Notes: generated by a model not told the origin, from the sequence alone. 64,000 bases of DNA from Phytohabitans suffuscus (GCF_011764565.1 NZ_AP022871.1:4526320-4590319); one strand, 5' to 3'. Counted from the stretch's first letter, positions 40,519 through 49,497 are shown. Program-made: numbers and translations.

Positions 40519-41607
40519 GCCTGATCCCCGACGAGCTGGCCGAGGTGGTGCATCGCGCCGCCACCGGCACCGCCGCGTACCCCACGGACCTGGGTGAGGT
40601 CGAACGGCGGTGGCGCCGTCGCCGGCGCCGACGGGCGGTGGTGGGCACGGCGGGCGTCGCCGTGCTCGTCGCGCTGAGCCTCGCCGCGGTGCCGGTGGTC
40701 ACCGCCCGGACCGGACCGGACCGGACGCCCGCCGTGGCGGCCGACAAGCCGGTCCAGCGCCTGGTGGTCGGTGGCGGCACCTGGGCGAGGATGGCCGAGG
40801 ACGTCACGGAAGGGGTGTCGTCTACCGGCGCGGCGCGACGGAGATCCTTCCCGACGGGCGGGTCGCGCGCTGGCCGCTGCCCGCTCTCGACTCCGTGTAC
40901 CAGGTCGTCGGCCTGCCGGACGACCGCCTCGCCGTCCTCGAGTCCGCCCTCCCACGGCGCGGTGGATCGCCCAGAGCGGAGCTGACCTTCAGGCTGTGGG
41001 TGGTCTCACCCACGGGCGAGGTCGAGCGGACCGTGCCGGTCGGCACCGGCTCCGCGCGGTTGGTCGCGGCGACCCCGCAGACCGCATACGTGTGGCGGGT
41101 GGAGGGGATCGTCGCATACACCCTCGCCACGGGAGCCCATCGCCTGCTCGTGCCGGCGGACCGCGTGGGAGCGAACCCCGACTCCGGCCCGGCCTCCGAC
41201 GCGGACGTCCTCGACGACCGGGTGGCGGTCAGCGGCGGCGCCCCGGACGCCTGCCGGCTGAGGGTGATCGACCTGCGCGAGAACCGGTTCGTGGACCACC
41301 TGGTGACCCGGCGGGCGTGCCACGGCACGGGCATCGTCCAGCTGTCGCCCGGGGGGCACCTGGCCGCGGTCACCTACAATCCGGCGATCGGTGGCCAGCG
41401 GGTGGCCGTGATCGACCTCGACACGGGCAGGCCGCGGGCCGACGTGCCGATCGAAGCTTCGGGGGCGGTGAAGTGCCGCTGCCGGTCGGTCTGGCCTGGC
41501 AGGACGAGACCCGGCTGCGGGTCGGCCTCGTCGTGCCGCCGCCCGAGTCGGACCGCCCCAGCTACCTGGAGCACGTGGCCCGGCAGCAAGTCATCGAAGT
41601 CGGCTAG
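40515..41607 (+). CDS. membrane protein partner of ECF sigma factor, propeller-like; frameshifts at 40812-40815 and 41461-41465
   Basis: Three frames make one protein of 364 residues if one G is added to G4 at 40812-40815 and one to G5 at 41461-41465. The cytoplasmic N-terminus (MSLIPDELAEVVHRAATGTA) ends in a stop-transfer-like basic stretch RRWRRRRRRR, then one membrane helix (about 42-64). The external part has repeated beta-strand units (RGATEILPDGRVARWPLP, TPQTAYVWRVEGIVAYTLA) as in TolB/WD40-like propellers, ending HVARQQVIEVG. It is co-translated with the sigma factor, so an anti-sigma or signal-sensing role is inferred; no zinc-binding anti-sigma motif is present. Confidence 0.7.
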
Positions 41608-41630
41608 CCCCAGGCCGACCTGGTTACGCT

Positions 41631-41787
41631 CCGGCACGGTCCGAGCGAGCGGCTTCGCTACTTGCCTCGGATCGTGCCCGCCCCGGGGCTGTCTTTCTGG
41701 GCTCGCTTCGCTCGCTTGCGCTCCCGGGCCGGCACGGTCCGAGCATGCCGCTTCGCTACTTGCCTCGGACCGTGCCGGCCCCGGGGC
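41631..41787. repeat. two copies of palindromic element, 98 bp apart
   Basis: Copy 1: stem arms GGCACGGTCCGAG (41633-41645) and CTCGGATCGTGCC (41666-41678). Copy 2: the same left arm at 41731-41743 and CTCGGACCGTGCC at 41764-41776, a perfect 13-bp stem with a 20-nt loop containing GCTTCGCTACTTGC. Both are followed by (G/C)GCCCCGGGGC. They lie between convergent genes and may terminate transcription from both sides; copy 2 supplies the last codons and stop of the lipoprotein at 41756. Confidence 0.85.
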
Positions 41788-42463
41788 GCTGGTCAACGAC
41801 CTTGGCGCCGGCGGGCAGTGCGAAGAGGGCGGGGTCGGCCGAGTCGCGGTAGCGGGTCAGCGCGATGTCGACCGTGCCGCCGTCGACCACGCCGGAGAAG
41901 CTGCCGAGTACGCCGTCGGTCGTGATGCAGGCGTCGAACGCCGAGGCGGCCGCGTCGCTTACGCCTCGCGCGGTCACGCAGGTGGCGGGCCGCCCGGCGA
42001 TGGTGGTGTCGCTCTGCTCGATCGTCGCCTGGGTGTCCAGGGCGGCCGCGGTGAGCAGGCCGATCACCACGGTCGGGGCGATCAGGCCGTGCTGGCCGGC
42101 GTCCCGGAAGGCGGCTACGGCGGGCTCGTTGTTGGGGGCGGGCGGGGCGGTGAGCGTGCAGGTCGTCGTACCGCCCGCGCGGCGGCAGTCGGCGGTGGCC
42201 TCGTCGGTGATGGTCAGCTTGCCGTCCGGATAGGCGTACGCCGAGCGCAGCGGCGACTGGGCCTGGGCGATCATGGCGGTCCCGCCGCCGGGCAGCTGGT
42301 ACTCCGCGGTGTAGGTCAGCACACCCGACTCGTCCATCCGGCTGGCCAGCGTGTTGACAAGGTCGGCCCGATCCATCACCTGGCCCGCCTCGCCACAGCC
42401 CGACAGCGTGGCGCCGAGGGTGACCGCCACCAGCACAAGGGGGATGAGGCGGGCGCGGGGCAT
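41756..42463 (-). CDS. lipoprotein, possibly LppX/LprG-like
   Basis: 235 residues. Signal peptide with lipobox LSGC at about 20-23. The mature part starts with a helical segment (DLVNTLASRMDESGVLTYTAEY) followed by antiparallel strands, an arrangement reminiscent of the LppX/LprAFG half-barrel that carries lipids, with two Cys pairs (DCRRAGGTTTC; TCVTARG...DAC). Similarity is by pattern only. The C-terminus PGAGTVRGK and the stop codon lie inside repeat copy 2 at 41731-41776, so the original end may have been altered. It is divergent from enolase. Confidence 0.65.
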   Translation of the reverse strand: MPRARLIPLVLVAVTLGATLSGCGEAGQVMDRADLVNTLASRMDESGVLTYTAEYQLPGGGTAMIAQAQSPLRSAYAYPDGKLTITDEATADCRRAGGTTTCTLTAPPAPNNEPAVAAFRDAGQHGLIAPTVVIGLLTAAALDTQATIEQSDTTIAGRPATCVTARGVSDAAASAFDACITTDGVLGSFSGVVDGGTVDIALTRYRDSADPALFALPAGAKVVDQRPGAGTVRGK

Positions 42464-42607
42464 GGGGGCAACCCTGCTTGATTCACCGGTATGGGCGCAA
42501 CTCTGATACCGCGACGGTGAGTCGGGTTTCCGCGCTGGCTAGGCTCTTCGGCGAAGCCTCGGCCGCAGTGCGGCGGCCCGTGAGAGATCTAGGCGAGGAG
42601 CGTCACA

Positions 42608-43891
42608 GTGGCCACCATCGAGGGAATCGTCGCGCGGGAGATCCTCGACTCGCGCGGCAACCCCACCGTCGAAGTCGAGATCGGGCTCGACGACGGCACG
42701 ATCGCGCGTGCGGCCGTGCCGTCCGGCGCCTCCACCGGCGCGTTCGAGGCGGTCGAGCTGCGCGACGGCGACAGCGACCGGTACAAGGGCAAGGGCGTCG
42801 AGAAGGCCGTCGCCAACATCGAAGACCGCATCGTCCCCGAGCTGATCGGCTACGAGGCGAGCGAGCAGCGCGCCATCGACCAGAAGATGCTCGACCTGGA
42901 CGGCACGCCCAACAAATCCGACCTCGGGGCGAACGCCATTCTCGGCGTTTCGCTCGCCGTGGCGAAGGCGGCGGCCGCGAGCGCCGAGCTGAGCCTCTTC
43001 CGCTACGTCGGCGGGCCGAACGCGCACGTGCTGCCCGTCCCGATGATGAACATCCTCAACGGTGGGGCGCACGCCGACTCCAACGTCGACGTGCAGGAGT
43101 TCATGATCGCGCCGATCGGGGCGCCGACCTTCCGCGAGGCGCTGCGCACGGGCGCCGAGGTCTACCACGCGCTCAAGTCGGTGCTCAAGAAGAAGGGCCT
43201 GTCGACCGGCCTGGGCGACGAGGGTGGCTTCGCGCCCGACCTGCCCACCAACGCGGCCGCCCTGGACCTGATCGGCGAGGCCGTGCAGGCCGCCGGGCTG
43301 CGGCTGGGCACCGACATCGTGCTCGCGCTCGACGTGGCCGCCACCGAGTTCTACAAGGACGGCGCCTACGTCTTCGAGGGCTCGCCCAAGCCGACCGCCG
43401 AGATGATCAACTACTACGCCAAGCTCGCCGACTCGTACCCGATCGTGTCCATCGAGGACCCGCTGGCCGAGGACGACTGGGCCGGCTGGTCGGCGTTCAC
43501 GGCGGCGCTGGGCGACAAGATCCAGATCGTCGGTGACGACCTCTTCGTGACGAACCCCGAGCGCATCGCGCGGGGCATCACGGAAAAGGCGGCCAACGCC
43601 GTGCTCGTCAAGGTCAACCAGATCGGCTCGCTCACCGAGACGCTCGACGCGGTCGACCTCGCCCACCGGGCCGGCTTCAAGTGCATGATGAGCCACCGCT
43701 CCGGCGAGACCGAAGACACCACGATCGCCGACCTCGCCGTGGCCACCGGCACCGGCCAGATCAAGACCGGTGCGCCGGCCCGGTCCGACCGGGTCGCCAA
43801 GTACAACCAGCTTCTCCGCATCGAAGAGGAGTTGGACGACGCGGCGCGGTACGCGGGGGCCGCCGCCTTCCTGCGGTACCATCTGTCCTAG
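42608..43891 (+). CDS. eno: enolase
   Basis: 427 residues from GTG 42608 with GAGGAG 7 nt upstream. Intact family motifs: ILDSRGNPTVEVE at the start, SGASTGAFEAVELRDGD, LPVPMMNILNGGAHADSN, EEPLAE-equivalent SIEDPLAEDDW, VGDDLFVTNP with metal ligand, catalytic Lys in LVKVNQIGS, and SHRSGETEDTTIADLAVAT. It interconverts 2-phosphoglycerate and PEP in glycolysis. It opens the conserved actinobacterial block eno - divIC - DUF501 - ppx, here interrupted by an IS and repeats. Confidence 0.98.
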   Translation: MATIEGIVAREILDSRGNPTVEVEIGLDDGTIARAAVPSGASTGAFEAVELRDGDSDRYKGKGVEKAVANIEDRIVPELIGYEASEQRAIDQKMLDLDGTPNKSDLGANAILGVSLAVAKAAAASAELSLFRYVGGPNAHVLPVPMMNILNGGAHADSNVDVQEFMIAPIGAPTFREALRTGAEVYHALKSVLKKKGLSTGLGDEGGFAPDLPTNAAALDLIGEAVQAAGLRLGTDIVLALDVAATEFYKDGAYVFEGSPKPTAEMINYYAKLADSYPIVSIEDPLAEDDWAGWSAFTAALGDKIQIVGDDLFVTNPERIARGITEKAANAVLVKVNQIGSLTETLDAVDLAHRAGFKCMMSHRSGETEDTTIADLAVATGTGQIKTGAPARSDRVAKYNQLLRIEEELDDAARYAGAAAFLRYHLS

Positions 43892-43919
43892 TTGATCTAG
43901 GGCTGCGAGTTTCGCCGCC

Positions 43920-43942
43920 CCGGGCCCGCCCCGCGGGCCCGG
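43920..43942 (+). terminator. hairpin between eno and divIC
   Basis: Perfect 9-bp stem CCGGGCCCG (43920-43928) and CGGGCCCGG (43934-43942) with a 5-nt loop, 28 nt after the eno stop. No T-tract, so it may be an attenuator or a processing site. Confidence 0.4.
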
Positions 43943-43984
43943 CACCGCGGCTGGATCGCGGCCTCGGATCGCGGGGAGGACGTG

Positions 43985-44566
43985 ATGACGCAGAGGCTGA
44001 CGCCGGGCGGGCAGGGTCCCGCCCGGCGCCCGGGACGGCGGAGCCGGGCCGCGCCACCGCGGACCGGCCGCCCGGCGGCCAGAGGCGCCGAGGTCAAGGA
44101 GAGTGCCGACACCGGCCGCTCCGCCAACCGCCCGGCCGCCCGGCGCGCGCCGGTCCGCCGCACCAACGCACCGCAGCCGCGCCGCTTCACCGGGCGGGCG
44201 ACCGTGCTGCTGGTGGTGCTGGTCGCCCTCGCGCTCGGCTACACCTACCCGGTCCGGGTCTACCTGAGCCAGCAGTCCGACATCGCGCGGATGGAGCAGG
44301 CGCAGGCGGAGCAGCGCGAGCGGATCGGCGAGCTGAGCCAGCAGGCGGCGCTCTGGAAGGACAACAAGTACATCGAGATCCAGGCCCGGAAGCGGTTCTA
44401 CATGGTGTATCCGGGGGAGGTACCGCTGGTGGTGCTCACCGACCCGGAGGGCGCGGCCCGCGACGCGGGTGTGCCGGCCGAGGCTGGCGACGACCAGCCC
44501 GCCAACCCCTGGTACGACACGCTGTGGTCGTCGATCCAGGCCGCCGACGCGGAGAGCGACCGGTGA
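43985..44566 (+). CDS. septum formation initiator family protein (DivIC/FtsB-like)
   Basis: 193 residues; ATG 43985 (a GTG directly before it is also in frame) follows GGGGAGGA. A long basic, disordered cytoplasmic N-terminus (about 65 residues) leads to one membrane helix (VLLVVLVALALGYTYPV) and an external coiled coil (QQSDIARMEQAQAEQRERIGE), then the conserved ARKRFYMVYPGEVPLVVL segment. This is the DivIC/FtsB layout; such proteins bridge FtsQ and FtsL in the divisome. The gene sits in its conserved place after eno and overlaps the DUF501 start (GTGA). Confidence 0.88.
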   Translation: MTQRLTPGGQGPARRPGRRSRAAPPRTGRPAARGAEVKESADTGRSANRPAARRAPVRRTNAPQPRRFTGRATVLLVVLVALALGYTYPVRVYLSQQSDIARMEQAQAEQRERIGELSQQAALWKDNKYIEIQARKRFYMVYPGEVPLVVLTDPEGAARDAGVPAEAGDDQPANPWYDTLWSSIQAADAESDR

Positions 44567-45057
44567 CCGAACCCGCCACCCAGGCCGACCTCGACGCGGT
44601 CGCCGCCCAGCTCGGCCGCACGCCCCGCGGCACCCGCGCGGTCGCCTACCGCTGCCCGTGCGGCCTACCCGCGGTGGTCGAGACACGGCCGCGCCTCGCC
44701 GACGGCACGCCGTTCCCGACGCTGTACTACCTCACCTGCCCCCGCGCCACCTCGGCGTGCAGCCGGCTGGAGTCCGCCGGGCTGATGAAGGACATGGAGG
44801 CGCGGCTCGCCGCCGATCCCGACCTGGCCAAGCGATACCGCGAGGCGCACGAGGACTACCTGACCCGGCGGGAGGCGATCGGGCACGTGCCGGAGATCGA
44901 GGGCACCTCGGCCGGCGGCATGCCGGGGCGGGTCAAGTGCCTGCACGTCCACATGGGCCACGCGCTGGCGGTGGGACCGGGCGTCAACCCGTTCGGCGAC
45001 GAGGTCATCGACGAGGTCGGCGCCTGGTGGGCGGACGGACCATGCGTGACGTCGTGA
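44563..45057 (+). CDS. DUF501 domain-containing protein
   Basis: 164 residues from GTG 44563, overlapping the divIC stop. Typical DUF501 features: QLGRTPRGTRAVAYRCPCG near the start, FPTLYYLTCPRA, and GRVKCLHVHMGHALAVGPGVNP with conserved Cys and His residues that may bind a metal. Function unknown across the family, but the gene is almost always between divIC and ppx in actinobacteria. Its 3' end overlaps the acetyltransferase start by 16 nt. Confidence 0.9.
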   Translation: MTEPATQADLDAVAAQLGRTPRGTRAVAYRCPCGLPAVVETRPRLADGTPFPTLYYLTCPRATSACSRLESAGLMKDMEARLAADPDLAKRYREAHEDYLTRREAIGHVPEIEGTSAGGMPGRVKCLHVHMGHALAVGPGVNPFGDEVIDEVGAWWADGPCVTS

Positions 45058-45548
45058 TCCGCCGGGCCCGCACCGCGGACGTGCGGGCCATCCGCGACCT
45101 GATCGACACCTACAGCGAGGAACGCCGCCTGCTCAGCAAGGCGACCGTCACCCTCTACGAGGACGTGCAGGAGTTCTGGGTGGCCACCCGCGGCCCGGAC
45201 GGCCCCGTCGTCGGCTGCGGCGCCCTGCACGTGATGTGGGAAGACCTGGCCGAGATCCGCACCGTCGCCGTCCACCCTTCCAGCCGCGGCCTGAAGATCG
45301 GCCACAGCGTCGTCTCCGAGCTGCTCGGCGTAGCCCGCGACCTGGGCGTCGCGCGCGTCTTCGTGCTGACGTTCGAGACCGGCTTCTTTGGCTCGTTCGG
45401 CTTCGTCGAGATCGACGGCGCACCCGTCCCACCAGCGGTCTACGAGCAACTTCTCCGCTCGTACGACGAGGGCGTCGCCGAGTTCCTCGGCCTGGAGCGC
45501 GTCAAGCCCAACACCCTGGGCAACACCCGCATGCTCCTGCACCTCTAG
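45042..45548 (+). CDS. amino-acid N-acetyltransferase (ArgA-like GNAT)
   Basis: 168 residues from ATG 45042. A single GNAT domain: VIRRARTADVRAIRDLIDTYSEE (beta1-alpha1), WEDLAEIRTVAVHPSSRGLKIG (beta4 and the acetyl-CoA loop RxxGxG-like), and VFVLTFETGFFGSFGFVEID. Short actinobacterial N-acetylglutamate synthases such as the Mycobacterium tuberculosis enzyme have this layout, so a role in arginine synthesis is plausible. The stop codon TAG lies within the TCTAGA target duplication of the IS element, so the insertion landed on the stop without changing the protein. Confidence 0.8.
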   Translation: MRDVVIRRARTADVRAIRDLIDTYSEERRLLSKATVTLYEDVQEFWVATRGPDGPVVGCGALHVMWEDLAEIRTVAVHPSSRGLKIGHSVVSELLGVARDLGVARVFVLTFETGFFGSFGFVEIDGAPVPPAVYEQLLRSYDEGVAEFLGLERVKPNTLGNTRMLLHL

Positions 45549-47322
45549 ACCCGTCTTTCGCACATGGGAGTGAGTGGTCTTTTCGTCATGGCCAGCGGGG
45601 TTGGGTGGGGTCGACGTGTAAGAGGTCGAGAAGTTGGGCCTGTAGCCAGCCGGGTTTGGGGATGGTGGGTGGTTGGTCGTGGTGGGCTGGGATGAGGCGT
45701 AGGTCGCTGAGGGCTCGCAGGATCAGTCGTCCGGTGGGCTTCATGGCGCGGCGGTCGTTGGTGTAGAAGCCGATCATGTCGGTGTCGGGGGCGAGGTTGG
45801 TGCGGACCTCGCGTTCGATGAGGCAGAAGATGAGCAGGGCCAGGCAGATCACGGTGATCAGGGCGGTGATCCTGCGGTTGTGTCGCAGGAACATCGGCGC
45901 GACGGCGAGGGGGCCTTTGAGGTCGCCGTAGCGGCGTTCGACGGTGGGTTGGTCCTTGTAGCGGTGTAGGACCTCGGCGGCGTCGATGTCGGGGGCGAGG
46001 TTGGTCAGCAGGGCGTACCAGCCGTCGCCGGTGGCGTCGGCGTCGATCGCGGCTTGGTCGAAGGTCCAGGTGAACACGGGTGTGCCGGTGGGTGTGGTGG
46101 TGATGGTCGTGCGGAGGTAGGCGGTGATGCGGCGGCGGCGGGCGATGTCGGCGGCCTTGGCGGTGACGGCCTCGACGGTGGGGTGGTAGCGGGTGCCTGC
46201 GGTGCGGGTGAGGGTGTCCAGTTCGGTGCGGGCCTGGGCGAGTTTGAGGGTGCGGGCCTTGCCGGCGGCGTCGGCGTTGGCGGTGGAGTGCACCAGGATC
46301 CGGCGGAGTTGGTGGACGGGGTCCTTCTTGCGCCGGCCGGGCAGGGCCATGGTGTCCTCGGTGACCCGGTAGGCGGCCCGGTGCCACGGCGGTGTGTCCT
46401 GGTCGCGTTCGGCGATGTAGTCCACCGGTGTGGCGGTGGCGCGGTCGATGCCGGCGAACAGCCCGTCGGGCACGCGGGAGGCGGCCAGCGGTGCGATGAA
46501 CGTGACCCCGGCCTGGAGCATCGCGGTGACGTTGGTGTAGGAGATCAGTTTCGAGTCGCCGATCAGCAGGAAGGTGCAAGGTCCGGCCATCGCCTTCAGC
46601 GCGTGCATGGTGTCCACGACCTGGGCGACCTCCCCAGCCCCGCCGTCGTAGGCGCGGTGGAACACCGGGATCCCGCCATCGGCAGCCACGCCGATACCGG
46701 CCTGGATCTGTTTCAGGTCGGTCCGCCGGTCTTTGGGGTGGCCGTACGCCGGTGCCGGGTGCTCGTCCTCGACGCGGTCGTAGGCGCCGTACAGGGAGAT
46801 CGAGGTCATGTCCCAATGCAGGCGGGCCACGTCGATGCCGAACGCTTCGATAGCCCGTGCGCCGACCGACCCGACGATCTGCTCGACCCGCGGTGCGACA
46901 GCGTCCAGGGCCCGGCCCAGACGGTCATCGTTGAGCGCGTCGGCAGCCACGCCGTACACCTCCTGCACCGCCCAATCCCGCGCCCAGTCCGCGACGCCGA
47001 CCATCGCATGCGGGCCGGTCAGCCGGTTGGCGATCAACGCCTCGACAACCTGGCCGTGGCTGACCACCGCGATATCACGCATCGGGCAGGCCCGATCGAC
47101 GATCCCCGCGATATCCAACCGGCGGGAGAAATCCGCGATCACCGGCAGCGACCCCAACCGCTTCTCCAACACCTCCACCACCGCGATCCGCGGCCAAGGT
47201 CCAGACCGACCACGCCGAGGCTGGCTCGATATACCCACGACGAAGCAGTCTCCCGCTCACCACACCAACCACTCGCTCACGACACGCATCGATCAAATCC
47301 ATGTGCGAAAGACGGGTCTAGA
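45544..47322 (-). mobile_element. IS1634-type insertion sequence with target duplications
   Basis: Perfect 17-bp terminal inverted repeats CCCGTCTTTCGCACATG (45550-45566) and its complement (47300-47316) enclose one transposase gene. TCTAGA occurs directly outside both ends (45544-45549 and 47317-47322), consistent with a 6-bp target duplication. Because TCTAGA is itself palindromic, the IR/duplication boundary is uncertain by a few bases. Element length about 1767 bp. No second copy in the window. Confidence 0.88.
45586..47238 (-). CDS. IS1634 family transposase
   Basis: 550 residues, intact. DDE residues of the IS4 superfamily: first Asp in LHWDMTSISLYGAYD, second in FLLIGDSKLISYTN and Glu in YKDQPTVERRYGDLKGPL, with the YREK-like YKD...ER spacing; the long insertion between the second Asp and the Glu is typical of IS1634. 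The N-terminus (RIAVVEVLEKRLGSLPVIADF) matches the DUF4277-like region of the family. Codon 540 is TTA (45619-45621), so full translation would need the bldA tRNA. The complete frame and perfect ends suggest a recently active element. Confidence 0.93.
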   Translation of the reverse strand: MGISSQPRRGRSGPWPRIAVVEVLEKRLGSLPVIADFSRRLDIAGIVDRACPMRDIAVVSHGQVVEALIANRLTGPHAMVGVADWARDWAVQEVYGVAADALNDDRLGRALDAVAPRVEQIVGSVGARAIEAFGIDVARLHWDMTSISLYGAYDRVEDEHPAPAYGHPKDRRTDLKQIQAGIGVAADGGIPVFHRAYDGGAGEVAQVVDTMHALKAMAGPCTFLLIGDSKLISYTNVTAMLQAGVTFIAPLAASRVPDGLFAGIDRATATPVDYIAERDQDTPPWHRAAYRVTEDTMALPGRRKKDPVHQLRRILVHSTANADAAGKARTLKLAQARTELDTLTRTAGTRYHPTVEAVTAKAADIARRRRITAYLRTTITTTPTGTPVFTWTFDQAAIDADATGDGWYALLTNLAPDIDAAEVLHRYKDQPTVERRYGDLKGPLAVAPMFLRHNRRITALITVICLALLIFCLIEREVRTNLAPDTDMIGFYTNDRRAMKPTGRLILRALSDLRLIPAHHDQPPTIPKPGWLQAQLLDLLHVDPTQPRWP

Positions 47323-47388
47323 GAGCTTTCAGGGTCGGGGTGGCTTGGCTCCTTCCACGGAGCTGGAAGATCCAGATCAAGCAGCTTC

Positions 47389-47452
47389 GAGCTGCCGCGA
47401 CGTCCGCGGTGCTCCAGACCGCTGCTCCCGCGGCCTCACCCTCCGCGGTCCA
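47389..47452 (+). repeat. repeat R1, copy a
   Basis: Begins GAGCTGCCGCGACGTCCGCG and ends CTCACCCTCCGCGGTCCAC. The same unit is at 63477-63540 (full), 47700-47731 (first half), 47901-47936 (second half) and 48880-48938 (reverse strand). Confidence 0.85.
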
Positions 47453-47569
47453 CAACCCACAACCACCTCTGTCCTCACCGGATCATCGAGGCCGCGGCCA
47501 GAAGAACAACCCAGGCGAACTCGCCACCGCCACCACCCTGCCCCCGCCGCGCGCGGCTGTCGGCCAAAA

Positions 47570-47617
47570 GATCGTGGTACCAAACTGCCCCCAGGGGGGC
47601 GGATCCGTACCACGATC
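47570..47617 (-). repeat. 48-bp hairpin repeat, copy 1
   Basis: Outer arms GATCGTGGTAC and GTACCACGATC pair over 11 bp. Inner arms CTGCCCC and GGGGCGG form a second stem. Opposite orientation to copies 2 and 4, judged by the AAACTG versus GGATCC inner flanks. Confidence 0.88.
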
Positions 47618-48114
47618 CACCGAAACCCGATCCCCACCCTCCACATCGAGCGGACGAACCAGACCCTGACCCCGGAAGATCTCTAGAGCCAAACCCTTCG
47701 AGCTACCGCGACGTCCGCGGTGGTCCAGACCCAATGCCACCCACCTTAAGTCGATCATGGAGTCGGGCCGGTACTGGCTCACCCCTGGTGAGCAGGGAAA
47801 GCTCTGCGCACCCGAGGGCACGGCCGGTCGTGGCACTCCGCATCGCTCCGGAGAAACGCGCAGCTCACAGCCTTGATCAAATTAGGTTGAGTGGCATTGG
47901 GTCCAGACCGTTGCTCCCGCGGCCTCACCCTCCGCGTTTCCACACCCACGGGCTCGAACGGCGGTGGATCAAGGCCGCTTCGCACCGTACCGGCCGCCGC
48001 GATCAGGTCGTGGTAGGCAGCTGCGTCTATAGAGCTTTCGGGGTTGGGGCTTGGCCCGCCCGGATCCGGATCCCTCGATCGGCGACAGCTCGGACCGTCC
48101 GTGGCGAATCGTTG

Positions 48115-48231
48115 CCCCTGGAGGACTCTGCTGGCGAATTCGAGGATTGCTGTGACCTGCGGAAACGTGGTCGGAAGTATCGCTGATACGGGACGTCTCC
48201 GGCCGCTGGGTCGCCGCCGTGTCTCTCCAGG
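48115..48231 (+). repeat. repeat R3, copy a
   Basis: About 117 bp starting GAGGACTCTGCTGGCGA, with GAGGATTGCTGTGACCTGCG and ending CGCCGTGTCTCTCCAG. A second copy with scattered substitutions lies at 63828-63936. Confidence 0.85.
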
Positions 48232-48347
48232 GAGCCCTCCGGGTCTGTCCACAATGGTCTGTGCGGCTGGTTGCTTTCTGACGATCTGTCCGCTGGGCGC
48301 GGGGTTCGAGACCAGGGCTCGTGGTCCACGCGCACGGACTTTCAGCG

Positions 48348-48395
48348 GATCGTGGTATGGATCCGCCCCTCTGGGGGCAGTTTCATACCACGATC
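48348..48395 (+). repeat. 48-bp hairpin repeat, copy 2
   Basis: Outer arms GATCGTGGTAT and ATACCACGATC: compared with copy 1 the closing pair is T:A instead of C:G, a compensatory change. Inner arms CCGCCCC and GGGGCAG with a TCTG loop. Confidence 0.9.
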
Positions 48396-48515
48396 TGCTG
48401 GGATCGTGCCGTCGGTCGCGGATCTGACGGTGACCGGCGACACCGGGCCGAACCCGTCCCAGGATCGAGGGTCCACAGAGCCTTGATCGACACCGACGAC
48501 GGCTGGCTCCGGGCA

Positions 48516-48563
48516 GATCGTGGTACACAGCCGCACCTGCGACAACAGCCAGGTGCCACGATC
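48516..48563. repeat. 48-bp hairpin repeat, copy 3 (diverged)
   Basis: Outer arms GATCGTGGTAC and GTGCCACGATC pair with one wobble; exact length of 48 nt is kept but the interior (CGCACCTGCGACAACAGCC) differs from the other copies. Confidence 0.7.
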
Positions 48564-48879
48564 CGCGCCTCGGGCCGATCCCAGAGCCTCGACCACGGAA
48601 GGGGGGCGCGGTGACCGTTCACCTGGAATCAGCGGGTAACCGGCCACCAGGCGGACATGTCGGCAGGTCATGGGCCTGCCTCAATTAGCCAGCAGAGTCC
48701 TGGAGAGGCCATTACTCGACACGGACGCCGCGCGACACGATCCACCCTGCGTCGATCAGGGAGATGGCGCCGCGACAGCGGCATGATTCAAGCCTTCGCG
48801 GGACGGACGATCCGTTGCGGACGGTCCTGGATGGCCTCCCCGCGGGGCGGCGGGTCCGGTTCGGTGTGATCGTGCGGAG

Positions 48880-48938
48880 CGCGGAGGGTGAGGCCGCGGG
48901 AGCAACGGTCCGGAGCACCGCGGACATCGCGGCAGCTC
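48880..48938 (-). repeat. repeat R1, reverse-strand copy
   Basis: Reads CGCGGAGGGTGAGGCCGCGG on the + strand, the complement of the R1 end, and ends near GCGGCAGCTC, complement of the R1 start. Confidence 0.8.
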
Positions 48939-49041
48939 ACTCAAATCCAGACCCGGGGTCGAACGCCGCCGGACCAACCGGCATGGACAAGCCCGCAAAC
49001 CCCAACCCCGGAAGGTCTCCGGGCTGGGATCGGTTTCGGGG

Positions 49042-49089
49042 GATCGTGGTACAGATCCGCCCCTCTGGGGGCGGGTTCATACCACGATC
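49042..49089 (+). repeat. 48-bp hairpin repeat, copy 4
   Basis: Outer arms GATCGTGGTAC and ATACCACGATC with one mismatch; inner stem CCGCCCC/GGGGCGG is perfect around TCTG. Preceded by GGGATCGGTTTCGGG, which also flanks copy 1 on its own orientation, so the mobile or copied unit is longer than 48 bp. Confidence 0.88.
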
Positions 49090-49497
49090 TGTGGCCGGGA
49101 GCCGCGCGGGCGAGGAGTGGGGTCGGCGCCGCCGCCGAATTCACCAGGTTTGCTCTCACGGCGACGTCAAAGATCCAACGAGGACGAACCCTGACCCGGA
49201 AAGCTCTCTGGATCGCAATCCAGAAGGCTGAACGATGGGCCGCGGCGGGTAGGGCGGCGAGACAGCGGGTCCGGGGTCTGTCCACGGCGGACGGTCACTC
49301 CGCGACGACTGGTCCGCCTGTCGCGGGGCCCAAGGGATCGACTCTGGCTGATCGTGGGCGTGGGCCGCCGCCCCGGAGGGGCAGTCGCGGTCCGCGATCC
49401 GGGTGGCGAGCGGGACAAACCGGACCTGGCGGAAGGTCCCGGCGGCGGTTTCGTGGACGGCGGTGACCGGCGGGCGCGTCCCGATAGGGTCACACCC

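Larger units (their letters stand above)
47323..49497. other. non-coding mosaic repeat region
   Basis: About 2.2 kb without a believable gene: short frames only, no codon bias, no ribosome binding sites. It is built of recurring pieces: four 48-bp hairpins (listed separately), R1 pieces, R3, an inverted pair around ACCCAATGCCAC (near 47729-47742 and 47893-47906), and short boxes of the type (T)CTAGAGAGCTTTC/GACCCGGAAAGCTC at about 47318, 47670, 48028, 48997 and 49188. The same pieces reappear at 63477-63950. ppx starts at 49498. Confidence 0.8.

Noticed and set aside
46054..48186. 710-codon plus-strand frame through the IS and into the repeat region
   Set aside because: Half is antisense of the transposase, half low-information repeat sequence.
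47570..49089. CRISPR array or retron/attC-like cassette array made of the 48-bp hairpins
   Set aside because: Spacing between copies is irregular (about 170 to 780 bp), orientation varies, and no cas, reverse transcriptase or integrase gene is present.
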